A stretch of DNA of 64,000 nucleotides from Gilvibacter sediminis (GCF_028561565.1 NZ_JAQQTE010000001.1:615717-679716), one strand, 5' to 3'; counted from the first letter of the stretch, positions 25,309 through 35,030 are shown. The notes: a model not told the origin generated them from the sequence alone. Numbers and translations: made by a program.

Positions 25309-25331
25309 AATTTGCCTTTGGTTCTGCGCTG

Positions 25332-25361
25332 CAAATATACATTCTTAATTCCGAACCTCAA
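25332..25361 (-). promoter_or_regulatory. Promoter of the PfkB kinase gene
   Basis: On the minus strand TTG (25359-25361), a 19-bp spacer and TATATTTG (25332-25339) fit the Bacteroidota consensus well. The kinase ATG is 24 bp further downstream. Confidence 0.75.
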
Positions 25362-25388
25362 GGGGTTGTTGATTCGCATCCGAGCCTA

Positions 25389-25979
25389 TTAAGGTTGTAC
25401 CGCCAAACGCAGTTCTCTAAAGGTTTTAAGCGGGCCTTTGACCAAAAGTGCGTTAACCACAAAGGGCGGTAAGTTGCCGTTGGGATCAATGAACATGATC
25501 TGAGTGACTTTGGTCTTCCCGTCCATTTCTTCCAACAACCAATATCCCATGAGCTCATTGATGCGGATCATATTGTCTTGCTCTGGGAGCGCTGCGGGAG
25601 CTCCTTCCAAGAGTAATTTCACTTTATTTTGATTGATTCTCTTTACAGTGAGTAAGGTGATTACATCTCGATCTCGAACCGGCCAAGGCAGTGATTTTTG
25701 GGCGTAAAAGAGGTGTTTGTCCTTTTCTGGTGAGCGCAAATAATAGCTTACTCCAGATTCACACCTATCGTTGTAGGCCGGGGCTGTCAATAATTCATGG
25801 ATGACAGCTTCCATGGGGGCATTAACTGTGGTGATAGCCTTGTACTCTTTAATTGATTTCTGCGGAGTATCTCTAGTGAAGATCTCAATTTGATCCACAG
25901 ACTTTTTGAGTTCCCATTGCTGCTGAGCGTTGAGTTGCAGCACAGAGCAAAGGATCAATAATTGAACAATCTTCTTCAT
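25389..25979 (-). CDS. START-domain lipid-binding-like secreted protein
   Basis: The 196-residue protein has a signal peptide (MKKIVQLLILCSVLQLNAQ) and a START/Bet v1-like domain: DTPQKSIKEYKAITTVNAPMEAV-type start, YNDRCESGVSYY, WPVRDRDVI and a final amphipathic helix. Homologues bind lipids or hydrophobic ligands. The partner is unknown. It has its own transcription unit upstream of the PfkB kinase promoter. Confidence 0.8.
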   Translation of the reverse strand: MKKIVQLLILCSVLQLNAQQQWELKKSVDQIEIFTRDTPQKSIKEYKAITTVNAPMEAVIHELLTAPAYNDRCESGVSYYLRSPEKDKHLFYAQKSLPWPVRDRDVITLLTVKRINQNKVKLLLEGAPAALPEQDNMIRINELMGYWLLEEMDGKTKVTQIMFIDPNGNLPPFVVNALLVKGPLKTFRELRLAVQP

Positions 25980-26053
25980 AGCAATTTTTATCCTTTGGTA
26001 GGAAAACTGCCTTAGTCATTACAAAGAAGCTGTTAAAAATGAAGGGAATGGGA

Positions 26054-26695
26054 CTACTTTCTGCCGAAATCTGCTGGAATCTCACCCCAAGCCTTGGTCT
26101 CCCATTTGGCAATTTTAGTCTTGTATTTGTGGGTCTTCAACCAGTGTTCGGCACGAGCAATGAGTTCAAAGAGTTGCTTATTGGCAGCCGTGCGTTTGAG
26201 TTTGGTATTGCACTTCTTGCGTTTGACCCATCCCCAGGCAATTCTGGAGTCGGTATAAAGCATCCGATCACTCTTGATCTTATCCAAATAAGCCAGGCCA
26301 TGCACTAGCGCAAGGAATTCTCCTACATTATTAGTGCCTTGTTTGAAAGGGCCCTGATGAAAAAGTTGTTCCTTGGTTTGGGTGTCCACTCCGCGGTATT
26401 CCATAAGGCCAGGATTTCCGCTAGAGGCTGCATCTACCGCGATGGAGTAGAGTTCAGGTTCGCCAAAGGCCGCCTTCTCTTCTGGGGTTAGGGTTTTTTT
26501 CTTAGAACCGCCTTTACCTTTATAATCCTCGTACTCGCCTTGATAGTAGGCCTTTTGCGCTTCTAATCGATTCTCAAAAGATTTGTATTGGGCTCCTTTC
26601 ACCCCTTTAATAGCCTTTTGACAGGCCTCCCAGGTTTCAAAGATCCCAGTTTGAAGGCCATACCAAACTACGTAGTATTTTTTCTTCTTGGCCAT
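26054..26695 (-). CDS. Ribonuclease H with N-terminal viroplasmin domain
   Basis: The 213-residue enzyme degrades RNA in RNA-DNA hybrids. Residues 5-52 are a viroplasmin (caulimovirus-type) nucleic-acid binding domain (YYVVWYGLQTGIFETWEACQ). The catalytic domain shows IAVDAASSGNPG, GTNNVGEFLALVHG and LYTDSRIAWG with the acidic residues in place. The layout matches eukaryotic-type RNase H1. The ATG is 2 bp after the purN stop, so it is co-transcribed with purN. Confidence 0.9.
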   Translation of the reverse strand: MAKKKKYYVVWYGLQTGIFETWEACQKAIKGVKGAQYKSFENRLEAQKAYYQGEYEDYKGKGGSKKKTLTPEEKAAFGEPELYSIAVDAASSGNPGLMEYRGVDTQTKEQLFHQGPFKQGTNNVGEFLALVHGLAYLDKIKSDRMLYTDSRIAWGWVKRKKCNTKLKRTAANKQLFELIARAEHWLKTHKYKTKIAKWETKAWGEIPADFGRK

Positions 26696-26697
26696 TA

Positions 26698-27270
26698 TTA
26701 TAAGGAGAGGATCAAGTTTTCTAGAACTTGAGGGAAGTGTTCGTATTCCAATTTGTGGATTTTCGCAGCTACATCCTCAGGACTGTCTTCTGGCGTCAAA
26801 CGGGTCTTGGCCTGAAAGATGATGCCACCCTCATCATAGTGTTCATTTACGTAGTGGATGGTGATCCCGCTTTGGGACTCTCCGTTTTCAACAACTGCTC
26901 TATGCACGTGCATTCCGTACATGCCTTTCCCGCCATATGCGGGCAATAAGGCCGGATGGATGTTTATAATCTTGTCGGGGAAATCAGCCACCATATATTC
27001 AGGGATCTTCAATAAGAATCCGGCAAGTACAATGAGATCGGGATCAATTTCTGATAGTTTTTTACCGATGATCTCCGGGTCGTTGAGGTCGGTTTTTGAA
27101 AAGGACTGGGCAGCTACATTTAAGGCCTCAGCACGAGCTAAAACTTTGGCATCCTTCTTGTTAGACAGCACTTGAACCACCTCGGCGGTCTCCGTAGCCT
27201 GGAAGTATTTGATGATGTTTTCTGCGTTGGTACCGTTTCCGGAGGCAAAGATCACAATTTTGGGCTTCAT
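26698..27270 (-). CDS. purN: Phosphoribosylglycinamide formyltransferase PurN
   Basis: The 190-residue enzyme transfers a formyl group from 10-formyl-tetrahydrofolate to glycinamide ribonucleotide, the third step of purine synthesis. Visible motifs are FASGNGTNAENI near the N-terminus, HPALLPAYGGKGMYG with the catalytic His, and SGITIHYVNEHYDEGGII with the catalytic Asp. It is divergent from acpP, sharing a 178-bp intergenic region. Confidence 0.95.
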   Translation of the reverse strand: MKPKIVIFASGNGTNAENIIKYFQATETAEVVQVLSNKKDAKVLARAEALNVAAQSFSKTDLNDPEIIGKKLSEIDPDLIVLAGFLLKIPEYMVADFPDKIINIHPALLPAYGGKGMYGMHVHRAVVENGESQSGITIHYVNEHYDEGGIIFQAKTRLTPEDSPEDVAAKIHKLEYEHFPQVLENLILSL

Positions 27271-27316
27271 AGACCGTAAAATGGGGGGTTTGAAACAAGT
27301 AAATTAGTATAAATCA

Positions 27317-27324
27317 CAAAAGTA
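27317..27324 (-). promoter_or_regulatory. Candidate -7 element for purN-rnh
   Basis: TACTTTTG on the minus strand fits TAnnTTTG and lies 47 bp before the purN ATG. A clear -33 TTTG at 19 bp was not found. Confidence 0.4.
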
Positions 27325-27409
27325 AGGCAAATCAGAATTACTTCTATTAAAATTGATTACATTGGAGTTACATTTTGTAGCCAAAATGCTGTTTTAATTT
27401 AAAATATTT

Positions 27410-27417
27410 TATTTTTG
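27410..27417 (+). promoter_or_regulatory. Candidate -7 element for the acpP-fabF operon
   Basis: TATTTTTG fits TAnnTTTG and lies 31 bp before the acpP ATG, the same layout as in the porin gene. The -33 region is a poor match. Confidence 0.55.
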
Positions 27418-27448
27418 CCACTTAATTAAAACCTTAAAAACAAACATT

Positions 27449-27682
27449 ATGTCAGACATTGCATCACGAGTAAAGGCGATTATCGTTGACAAACTAGGAG
27501 TTGATGAAAACGAAGTAGTTAACGAAGCGAGTTTTACAAACGATCTTGGAGCCGACTCATTGGACACTGTAGAGCTTATCATGGAGTTCGAAAAAGAATT
27601 CGATATCCAGATCCCAGATGATCAAGCAGAAAACATTGCCACTGTAGGACAAGCAATTTCATATATAGAGGAAGCCAAGTAA
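27449..27682 (+). CDS. acpP: Acyl carrier protein
   Basis: This 77-residue cytosolic carrier of growing fatty-acyl chains has the phosphopantetheine serine in the universal [12 protein letters not shown] motif (Ser 37 region). It is highly acidic. It is the first gene of acpP-fabF-rnc-pyk and lies 8 bp before fabF, a standard Flavobacteriia arrangement. Confidence 0.98.
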   Translation: MSDIASRVKAIIVDKLGVDENEVVNEASFTNDLGADSLDTVELIMEFEKEFDIQIPDDQAENIATVGQAISYIEEAK

Positions 27683-27690
27683 ATTTTACT

Positions 27691-28944
27691 ATGGAACTTA
27701 AGCGAGTAGTAGTTACAGGACTTGGAGCCTTAACCCCAATCGGAAGTAATATTCAAGAATATTGGGACGGTCTTTCTAATGGAAAGAGCGGCTGTGCTCC
27801 TATTACCTATTTCGATACGGAGAAATTCAAAACGAAATTCGCCTGCGAGCTTAAGAACTATAATCCTCAAGATCATTTTGACCGCAAAGAAGCCCGTAAA
27901 TTAGATCGATTTGCGCAATATGCTTTGGTCTCATCAGATGAAGCCATCAAAGACGCTGGTATCAACCTAGAAGCGGTTGATAAATTTAGAGTTGGTGTTA
28001 TCTGGGGAGCTGGTATTGGTGGGCTACAGACCTTTCAAGATGAAGTTATAAATTATGCAGAAGGGGATGGAACACCGCGTTTCAACCCCTTCTTTATCCC
28101 CAAAATGATTGCTGATATTGCCCCAGGTAATATCTCGATCAAACACGGGTTCATGGGCCCGAACTACACCACTGTATCCGCATGTGCATCATCGGCTAAC
28201 GCCATGATCGATGCTTTGAACTATATCCGATTGGGTCACTGCGATGTGATCGTTACGGGTGGTTCTGAAGCAGCAGTCACTATTGCAGGTATGGGTGGTT
28301 TCAATGCCATGCATGCCCTTTCTACAAGAAACGAGAGTCCTGAAACTGCTAGTCGTCCTTTTGACGCTACGCGCGACGGATTTGTACTTGGTGAAGGAGC
28401 AGGCGCATTGATCTTGGAAGAATACGAGCACGCAAAGGCTCGTGGCGCTAAGATCTATGCTGAGGTTCTTGGTGGTGGCATGTCCAGCGATGCCCACCAC
28501 ATGACTGCACCACATCCCGACGGTATTGGAGTGGAGGCTGTAATGCTGAACTGTTTAAAGAACGCAGGACTGAATCCAGAGGAAGTTGATCACATCAACA
28601 CTCACGGAACTTCTACACCTTTAGGAGATGTAGCTGAACTTAAAGCGATCTCAAAAGTGTTTGGAGACCACGCGAACAACATCAGCATCAATTCTACCAA
28701 ATCAATGACTGGGCACCTTTTAGGGGCTGCTGGGGCTATTGAAGCCATCGCTTCTATCTTGGCGATGCAACACGACTTGGTTCCTCCTACGATCAACCAC
28801 ACTACTGTAGATGAGAACATCGACCCGAATTTAAATCTTATACTCAACAAAGCAGAGTCACGTGAAGTGAAAGTTGCCATGAGTAACACCTTCGGTTTTG
28901 GAGGGCATAACGCTTGCTTGTTGTTTAAAAAAATGGAGGCGTAA
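27691..28944 (+). CDS. fabF: Beta-ketoacyl-ACP synthase II (FabF)
   Basis: The 417-residue condensing enzyme of fatty-acid elongation accepts substrates from the adjacent acyl carrier protein. The catalytic Cys is in VSACASSANAM, the two catalytic histidines are in NTHGTSTPLGD and SMTGHLLGAAGA, and the C-terminal GFGGHNACLLF is typical. Length and motifs are normal. It is 6 bp upstream of rnc. Confidence 0.97.
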   Translation: MELKRVVVTGLGALTPIGSNIQEYWDGLSNGKSGCAPITYFDTEKFKTKFACELKNYNPQDHFDRKEARKLDRFAQYALVSSDEAIKDAGINLEAVDKFRVGVIWGAGIGGLQTFQDEVINYAEGDGTPRFNPFFIPKMIADIAPGNISIKHGFMGPNYTTVSACASSANAMIDALNYIRLGHCDVIVTGGSEAAVTIAGMGGFNAMHALSTRNESPETASRPFDATRDGFVLGEGAGALILEEYEHAKARGAKIYAEVLGGGMSSDAHHMTAPHPDGIGVEAVMLNCLKNAGLNPEEVDHINTHGTSTPLGDVAELKAISKVFGDHANNISINSTKSMTGHLLGAAGAIEAIASILAMQHDLVPPTINHTTVDENIDPNLNLILNKAESREVKVAMSNTFGFGGHNACLLFKKMEA

Positions 28945-28950
28945 GACTTA

Positions 28951-29727
28951 ATGACTTCCATACGAAACATATTCAATTCCCGTGCTGAAAAGGACGGGAA
29001 TTTTTTTCGCGCTATAAAGAAGATTCTGGGCTTCGCTCCTGGGAATTTGGCCTTTTATGAAGAGGCATTTACCCACCGTTCTATGAATCAAAAGGACGAC
29101 GACGGCATACAACAGAACTATGAGCGTTTGGAGTTTTTAGGCGATGCGATGTTGGGCGCTGTTATTGCTGCTCATCTGTTCAAGAAAGTACCTCACGGCA
29201 ATGAGGGTTACCTCACTAAAATGCGCTCTAAAGTAGTCAGTAGAGAGCATTTGAACGAGTTGGGAAGAGACTTGGATCTGGTCAGTATGGTGCGTACCAA
29301 TATTCCAGTTGAGAATTTTAGCGGTAACATTCACGGCAATGTTTTTGAAGCCTTGATCGGAGCTATTTATTTAGACAAAGGATACAAGTACTGCGAGCGT
29401 TTTATCCACAAGCGCGTCATCAAGCCCTATGTGGATATCCAGAAGCTGGAAGGCAAGATCATTTCCTATAAGAGTTTGCTTATTGAATGGTGTCAGAAGC
29501 ATAAGAACAGCTTCAAATTCATGGTCTATGAAGACAACGGCAATGACGATCTCAAGCATTTTGCCGTAAAACTGACCATAGATGATCGCGTAATGGCTAA
29601 AGCCCGTGCTACCTCTAAAAAGAAGGCCGAAGAGCGCGCCGCCAAGCGTGCCTATTACAAACTTCAACGCAGAATTGAAGGCGATAAGCAGGCGGCAGAG
29701 GCCGCCCAAACTTCTCAAGACAAATGA
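28951..29727 (+). CDS. rnc: Ribonuclease III
   Basis: The 258-residue double-strand RNA endonuclease processes rRNA precursors and mRNAs. The catalytic signature is YERLEFLGDAMLGAV near residue 51, with the further acidic site in the GNVFEALIGAIYLD segment. The C-terminal double-stranded RNA binding domain spans about 172-245 and ends in a basic SKKKAEERAAKRA helix. It overlaps the next gene by four bases (ATGA). Confidence 0.96.
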   Translation: MTSIRNIFNSRAEKDGNFFRAIKKILGFAPGNLAFYEEAFTHRSMNQKDDDGIQQNYERLEFLGDAMLGAVIAAHLFKKVPHGNEGYLTKMRSKVVSREHLNELGRDLDLVSMVRTNIPVENFSGNIHGNVFEALIGAIYLDKGYKYCERFIHKRVIKPYVDIQKLEGKIISYKSLLIEWCQKHKNSFKFMVYEDNGNDDLKHFAVKLTIDDRVMAKARATSKKKAEERAAKRAYYKLQRRIEGDKQAAEAAQTSQDK

Positions 29728-30221
29728 GTACGCTCAAGTTAGAATTGACCTTAGACGACGACCTTGACAACAGCGTTGTTGTGGCAATACACTGTAGCGA
29801 ACCCGACTTTAGAATGGCTTATAAGATCAATCAAATCTTGCAGCTCAATTTGCAGCGAGAAACCCAAGATCTGGAGTTTGTGTATGCCGAGGGAAAAGCA
29901 GAATATCCCTTCTTTTATTTTGACGATTGGACCCACGATAGGCAGTTCCATTTGGTAGCCAATTCCACAGAACTTTTAGTAGATAAACCCTTGGCTCTGA
30001 GCGCCGATCTCTTTGGTGAAACCGGTGGCCCTAAAGCCAGAAAAGTGCATTTATTGCCCGAATTAAAACAGGCAGATTACCTCTTAAAGATAACTTCAAC
30101 CAAGAATAACCATTCCGAAAACGTTATAGTTTCAAGAATTAACGAAATTGCTCAAGTTATTACCGCGTATGTCGTAGATTTACAATCGGTGAAATCGAAA
30201 AGCAACTTAATTTTTGAGTAA
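29724..30221 (+). CDS. IPExxxVDY-type family protein between rnc and pyk
   Basis: The 165-residue protein's position between rnc and pyk, its size, the N-terminal DCxxRLAYxIN-like segment (DFRMAYKINQIL) and the C-terminal AYVVDLQSVKSKSNLIFE all fit the IPExxxVDY family of Flavobacteriia. The name-giving motif itself is not perfectly readable here. The function is unknown. Tight coupling on both sides (overlap with rnc, shared base with pyk) implies an operon. Confidence 0.7.
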   Translation: MSTLKLELTLDDDLDNSVVVAIHCSEPDFRMAYKINQILQLNLQRETQDLEFVYAEGKAEYPFFYFDDWTHDRQFHLVANSTELLVDKPLALSADLFGETGGPKARKVHLLPELKQADYLLKITSTKNNHSENVIVSRINEIAQVITAYVVDLQSVKSKSNLIFE

Positions 30222-31648
30222 TGCCTACCCAAAAGAAGACTAAAATTGTGGCCACTTTAGGCCCTGCAACTTCCGATCGTGAAGTGCTAAAAGATATGAT
30301 CCTTGCCGGGGTCAATGTGTTTAGAGTTAATTTCTCTCACGCCAATTATTCAGATGTAGAAGAGCGTATCGCCATGATTCGTTCCCTGAATGAAGAGTTG
30401 GATATTTCTACAGCTATCCTTGCTGACCTTCAAGGACCTAAACTCCGTGTTGGGATCATGAAGGAAGAAGTGGTGGTGAGTCCTGGCGATACCATCAAGT
30501 TTTGCACAGGAGAGGAATTTGAAGGTACTTCGAAAAAAGTCTATATGAATTACGATCAATTCCCTGCCGATGTAAAGGTTGGAGAACGTATTCTTTTAGA
30601 CGATGGGAAATTGATCTTTGAAGTGGTTGCTACCGATGGAAAATCAGAAGTAAATACAAAAGTACTTCAAGGAGGACCTTTGCGCTCTCGCAAAGGGGTT
30701 AACCTGCCAAATACGGACATTTCTTTGCCAGCCCTAACGGAGAAAGACCGCGAGGATGCTGTCTTTGCGATCTCTCAGGACGTGGATTGGATAGCGCTTT
30801 CTTTTGTGCGCCACGCAGACGATTGTAAACAACTCAATGCGCTTATCAAAGAGCACAGTGAATACAAGATCCCGATCATCTCAAAAATTGAAAAGCCAGA
30901 AGCTGTAAAGAACATCGATGAGATCATCGCCTATTCAGACGGATTGATGGTGGCTCGTGGAGATCTAGGGGTAGAGATCCCTGCACAGGAAGTTCCTTTG
31001 ATTCAAAAACAGTTGGTACACAAGGCTAAAAAGGCGCGTATTCCGGTGATCATTGCTACGCAAATGATGGAAACCATGATCTCTTCTTTAACACCAACAC
31101 GTGCAGAAGTGAATGACGTTGCCAACTCGGTAATGGACGGCGCAGACGCAGTGATGCTCTCTGGAGAGACCTCTGTTGGGAAGTATCCGGTTGATGTGAT
31201 CAAGACCATGTGCAAGATCTGCAAAGGAGTGGAAGCCTCTCCGCTTATCAAAGTTCCACAGAATCCACCGCACATTAAAACGAATCGTTATATCACTAAG
31301 AGCATTTGTTATCACGCGGCTTTGATGGCCAATGAGATCGATGCACGTGCTATTTGTACCTTGACCAATAGTGGTTATACAGCCTTTCAGATCTCTGCTT
31401 GGAGACCGGCTGCGCACATTTTGGTATTTACCTCTAATAAGCGCATACTGTCGCGTTTGAACTTGCTTTGGGGTGTTCGTGCCTTTTACTATGATAAGTA
31501 CGTAAGTACTGATGAGACTGTAGAAGACGTGAATCGTATTGCCACTGCAAAGAACTATGTGGTAAAAGGGGATTATCTGATCAACTTGGCGGCTATGCCG
31601 ATCGTGGATAAGGGAATGGTAAATACCCTCCGCGTTTCTCAGGTATAA
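30221..31648 (+). CDS. pyk: Pyruvate kinase
   Basis: The 475-residue glycolytic enzyme makes pyruvate and ATP from phosphoenolpyruvate and ADP. Motifs are KIVATLGPAT at the start, RVNFSHANY, the active-site ISKIEKPEAVKNIDEI lysine region, MVARGDLGVEIP and VMLSGETSVGKYP. It is last in the acpP-fabF-rnc operon and is followed by a hairpin terminator. Confidence 0.97.
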   Translation: MPTQKKTKIVATLGPATSDREVLKDMILAGVNVFRVNFSHANYSDVEERIAMIRSLNEELDISTAILADLQGPKLRVGIMKEEVVVSPGDTIKFCTGEEFEGTSKKVYMNYDQFPADVKVGERILLDDGKLIFEVVATDGKSEVNTKVLQGGPLRSRKGVNLPNTDISLPALTEKDREDAVFAISQDVDWIALSFVRHADDCKQLNALIKEHSEYKIPIISKIEKPEAVKNIDEIIAYSDGLMVARGDLGVEIPAQEVPLIQKQLVHKAKKARIPVIIATQMMETMISSLTPTRAEVNDVANSVMDGADAVMLSGETSVGKYPVDVIKTMCKICKGVEASPLIKVPQNPPHIKTNRYITKSICYHAALMANEIDARAICTLTNSGYTAFQISAWRPAAHILVFTSNKRILSRLNLLWGVRAFYYDKYVSTDETVEDVNRIATAKNYVVKGDYLINLAAMPIVDKGMVNTLRVSQV

Positions 31649-31649
31649 A

Positions 31650-31675
31650 AAAAGACCCCGAAGGGCCTTTTCTTT
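31650..31675. terminator. Terminator after pyk, shared with the convergent lipoprotein gene
   Basis: An imperfect hairpin (AAAAGxCCC, CGAA loop, GGGxCTTTT) is flanked by A and T runs. It separates pyk from the SH3 lipoprotein gene reading the other way. Confidence 0.7.
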
Positions 31676-31686
31676 ATTCAAACATT

Positions 31687-32490
31687 CTATTTATAAGCAC
31701 GGATCTGTTGGATCTTCATGCCTTTTTCTGTGGCTGTGATACTCACAGTGCGCTTTACCTTTTTGGCATCATAGCTGTATTGTAGCTCCACCAAACCATT
31801 GGCATTGCGGGTTACGTTAAGCGCATCAAACCAGCTGTCAGTTTCTTTTTTAGGCCCTTTGATCTGTTGGGTCTCTTTCCCGGTTTGTTTTGGGAAGGTG
31901 AACTCGTTAGGGATATCGAAGATCTTCTGAGCAATAAAATAAGCTTCATGCCATTCAGCTCCAGGAAGCATTAAGGTCTCCGTATTGACCGGTTTGCTCG
32001 CCGTGCCTCCATTGGCTTCTACGTAGCTAACATTTGGATAGGCCTCTTTGAGCTCCTTGGCATAGCCGGCAGGCAACATATCGTCTTCAGGAGGAAAATA
32101 CTTAGACAGGTATCCGTTAAAGACATAACCGCTTTTTCGGTTAAAGTTGACCTTGTCCATCCCGCCTTTGATATTATTGACCTTCATGGTTTGCTGTGGC
32201 TCATGCTCAAGCACTTCCAGTCGCGTCCCATAAGGGATTATAGCGAGTTTCTCACTGTTGAGATTATTGAATGCGCGTAAGCTCAATCCCGTGCGGGCAG
32301 TGACGTAGAGATAGGTCGTTTTGACTTCTTCCATCGCCTCCCCGACTTCTTTGAAGTCTTCGGTCATGGCCAACTGTTCGTTGATCACGCTCTGCGTTTC
32401 TGATTCTTGAATTTCTTGAGGGGCTTCTTTACAAGCTACTAGGGTGAGCGCCCCTAAAAGGGCTAGGCTCGATAATTTTACTGTGTTCAT
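31687..32490 (-). CDS. SH3-domain lipoprotein
   Basis: The 267-residue lipoprotein has lipobox Cys 20 (GALTLVAC). Residues about 60-130 are a bacterial SH3-like domain (YVTARTGLSLRAFNNLNSEKLAIIPYGTRLEVLE), the kind that binds cell-wall peptides. The C-terminal part (about 165-265) is beta-rich and not recognised. It probably acts in the periplasm near the peptidoglycan. Confidence 0.75.
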   Translation of the reverse strand: MNTVKLSSLALLGALTLVACKEAPQEIQESETQSVINEQLAMTEDFKEVGEAMEEVKTTYLYVTARTGLSLRAFNNLNSEKLAIIPYGTRLEVLEHEPQQTMKVNNIKGGMDKVNFNRKSGYVFNGYLSKYFPPEDDMLPAGYAKELKEAYPNVSYVEANGGTASKPVNTETLMLPGAEWHEAYFIAQKIFDIPNEFTFPKQTGKETQQIKGPKKETDSWFDALNVTRNANGLVELQYSYDAKKVKRTVSITATEKGMKIQQIRAYK

Positions 32491-32685
32491 CTTTGCAAGT
32501 TTTAGCGTTAATAAAAATGTTATCGTAGCTTTCTTTGCAAGGAATTGCAGTCTTTATTTTGGGTGTTGGATGCCCGGTTTGTTTTTATAACGTCGCCGGA
32601 CAAAATAAATTTTTCAAAGGATGTGCCAATTCTTGGTTTTTGGTCTTTTTTAGGACTTTTTTAACGAAAAGACCTCCTTTTTGGT

Positions 32686-33879
32686 CTAATTCTGCTCAAT
32701 TTTGGTCAAAACTTGGTCAATCCAATAGGACTGAGAATCCAAATATTGATCGGGAGCGATCCCAATTTCCTCATATTCAAGGTATTTTTCATATTTCGAG
32801 CTCGTCAAACCCAAAGAATACCCAAAGCAGGGTGTAATCAAACTAGGCTTGGAATAGTTTCCAAAGCCATAGGCCAAGGCGCCACGGGTATTTTCCCCAT
32901 AAGTGGTTAGCCTAAGTTGTTTCTTAGCTTTCAAGAGGAAATGCTCTGCATTACTACCCACATAAATGTTTTGGATCAGGTGGAATTCGAGATCCTTTTT
33001 GCGCTTTTTGAACAATTTTAGAAAGGGATCTGAGGTTCTTGGGCCTCCGCCGCCATTATTTCTAAGGTCCAATATGACCTTTCCAGAGGTTAGTTTTTCC
33101 TCCAAGACCTCAAGCAGCTCCATGGCCTGTTTATAGGTGTCATTGTCTCCTCCAAAATCCCCTAAACGCACATAGTGGATTCCGTTGCCGTAGTCTTCAT
33201 ATTGAAAGGTGTCGCCTTCCAAATAGTAGTTGTTGGAAGCCCAGTCTGCAGCTGCTTCCTCTCGTACCCAGCGTTCTGGATACAATCTTCCATTAACCAG
33301 ATTAACTTCATTGCGCTGCGGTTGGTGGTTTCTGTTGTAAAATACACCCGAATAATATTCACCTGTTTTGCGTAGTGCAAACTTTAAGGTACCCGCTGGC
33401 CAATCTTCGTGTTGACTTTCCAATATATATCCGCCATAATCAAAAGTGGCATCATTTATCTTAACCACAGCGACACGGTATACTCCGGCTAGATCGTAAA
33501 TTCCGGTGATCGGGTCATCAGTTGTGGTTACAGCATTTGAGGTCAAGGCCTCCGGAGAACCCTCATAAAAAGGACTAAGACTTGTATAGTCTCGATCTTC
33601 ATTGCGGTCAACTATGTAAATATGATTGTCTTTGACCACATCCAAATAAGTTTGTAAATAATACAAACAGTTCAGTTCAATGTTCTTATCCTTAGCGATC
33701 ATATCCTTTAGACCTGCAATAAGCACTCGGTCCGCCATTGGAGACTTCCATTGCGATTTGAAACTTGGAGCAGCTTTGGCTTGTTCAACAACATAGTCCA
33801 ATTCGCTGGCGCAGTTGCAATTCTGAGCAAATCCAACACTAAAAATTAAGAGGAATAGTAGGCTAAAAGTAGCTTTCAT
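32686..33879 (-). CDS. S41-family peptidase, secreted
   Basis: The 397-residue protein has a signal peptide (LFLLIFSVGFAQ). The C-terminal half is a tail-specific-protease fold: VILDLRNNGGGGP, then IYVGSNAEHFLLKAK with S309 as probable catalytic serine, then a GENTRGA loop. No PDZ domain was recognised, and the N-terminal domain is of unknown type. It may process peptides in the periplasm. Confidence 0.82.
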   Translation of the reverse strand: MKATFSLLFLLIFSVGFAQNCNCASELDYVVEQAKAAPSFKSQWKSPMADRVLIAGLKDMIAKDKNIELNCLYYLQTYLDVVKDNHIYIVDRNEDRDYTSLSPFYEGSPEALTSNAVTTTDDPITGIYDLAGVYRVAVVKINDATFDYGGYILESQHEDWPAGTLKFALRKTGEYYSGVFYNRNHQPQRNEVNLVNGRLYPERWVREEAAADWASNNYYLEGDTFQYEDYGNGIHYVRLGDFGGDNDTYKQAMELLEVLEEKLTSGKVILDLRNNGGGGPRTSDPFLKLFKKRKKDLEFHLIQNIYVGSNAEHFLLKAKKQLRLTTYGENTRGALAYGFGNYSKPSLITPCFGYSLGLTSSKYEKYLEYEEIGIAPDQYLDSQSYWIDQVLTKIEQN

Positions 33880-33929
33880 GGAATGATGGTTTTATGTGAT
33901 ATTAATAGTGATTTGGGGAAATTGTTACA

Positions 33930-35030
33930 CTAAAATTCAAATTTTAATTGTTCGCTAATGCTGTCTTTTTCTATGGGTTTGTCTGATTTGTCGTTATTCA
34001 AATTGGAGATGGATATTCCCAGCAATCTCACCGATTCTTTGAGCTTTTCTTGATACAAAAGCCCTTTGACTTCCTCCAAGATAAGTTCGGCGGTTGCAAT
34101 ATAAAAAGGAAGTGTTTTGCTTCTGGTTTGTAGACTGAAATCACTGTACTTGATCTTTAAGGTGACCGTTTTCCCAGCGATCTCACTCTTGCCCAAACGG
34201 CGCTCAATCTCTTCTGCAATGCCTTGCAGACGTTCCAACATAAATACTTCTGAGGTTATGTTTTCACTAAAAGTGCGTTCAGCAGCTAGGGATTTTCGCG
34301 TTCGGTCTGGTTTTACTTCAGATCGATGGATTCCGCGAACCACATCAAAATAGTATCCTCCGCTTTTTCCAAAATGCTGATCTAAGAAATCTCGGGAGCG
34401 CTCTTTAAGATCGGCTCCTGTAAAGATTCCCATCTGATACATTTTCTCTGCAGTGACCTTACCCACTCCGTAGAACTTGCGAATATCCAAGGCTTCTAAA
34501 AAAGCCTCTACCTCTTCTGGCGGCACTGTTTTTTGCCCATTGGGTTTATTGACATCACTGGCCACCTTGGCAATGAACTTATTGATCGAGATTCCTGCAG
34601 AAGCATTCAAGCCAGTTCGCTCTTTGATCTGCGCGCGGATCTCACGGGCAATCAGGGTGGCGCTGGGATTTCCTTTCTTGTTTTGAGTGACGTCCAAATA
34701 GGCTTCATCCAAAGAAAGCGGCTCCACCAGATCGGTATATTCAAAAAATATCTTTCTAATCTTTCTGGAGATCTCGGTGTATCGATCAAAGCGCGGCTTT
34801 ACAAAGATTAGATCGGGGCAGTTACGTCTTGCTATAACACCGCTCATGGCGGAGCGCACTCCGAATTTTCGAGCTTCGTAACTGGCTGCACTGACCACCC
34901 CACGCTTGGAACTCCCGCCCACGGCGATGGGTTTTCCTCTCAGCTCCGGCCGGTCCAATTGTTCCACAGAGGCGTAGAAGGCGTCCATGTCCACATGAAT
35001 TATTTTCCGATTTGCCAGGCCAGCTTCCAT
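33930..35030 (-). CDS. dinB: DNA polymerase IV (DinB)
   Basis: The 366-residue Y-family translesion polymerase shows catalytic residues in IHVDMDAFYASVEQ and SLDEAYLDVT, and the helix-hairpin-helix region IRKFYGVGKVTAEKM. The little-finger domain follows. The C-terminus QLKFEF resembles the QLxLF sliding-clamp-binding peptide. It is divergent from the CYTH gene. Confidence 0.96.
   Translation of the reverse strand: MEAGLANRKIIHVDMDAFYASVEQLDRPELRGKPIAVGGSSKRGVVSAASYEARKFGVRSAMSGVIARRNCPDLIFVKPRFDRYTEISRKIRKIFFEYTDLVEPLSLDEAYLDVTQNKKGNPSATLIAREIRAQIKERTGLNASAGISINKFIAKVASDVNKPNGQKTVPPEEVEAFLEALDIRKFYGVGKVTAEKMYQMGIFTGADLKERSRDFLDQHFGKSGGYYFDVVRGIHRSEVKPDRTRKSLAAERTFSENITSEVFMLERLQGIAEEIERRLGKSEIAGKTVTLKIKYSDFSLQTRSKTLPFYIATAELILEEVKGLLYQEKLKESVRLLGISISNLNNDKSDKPIEKDSISEQLKFEF

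Noticed and set aside
32535-32837. 100-codon plus-strand ORF between the SH3 lipoprotein and the S41 peptidase
   Set aside because: Its second half lies opposite the peptidase gene, the composition is atypical and no family is recognised.
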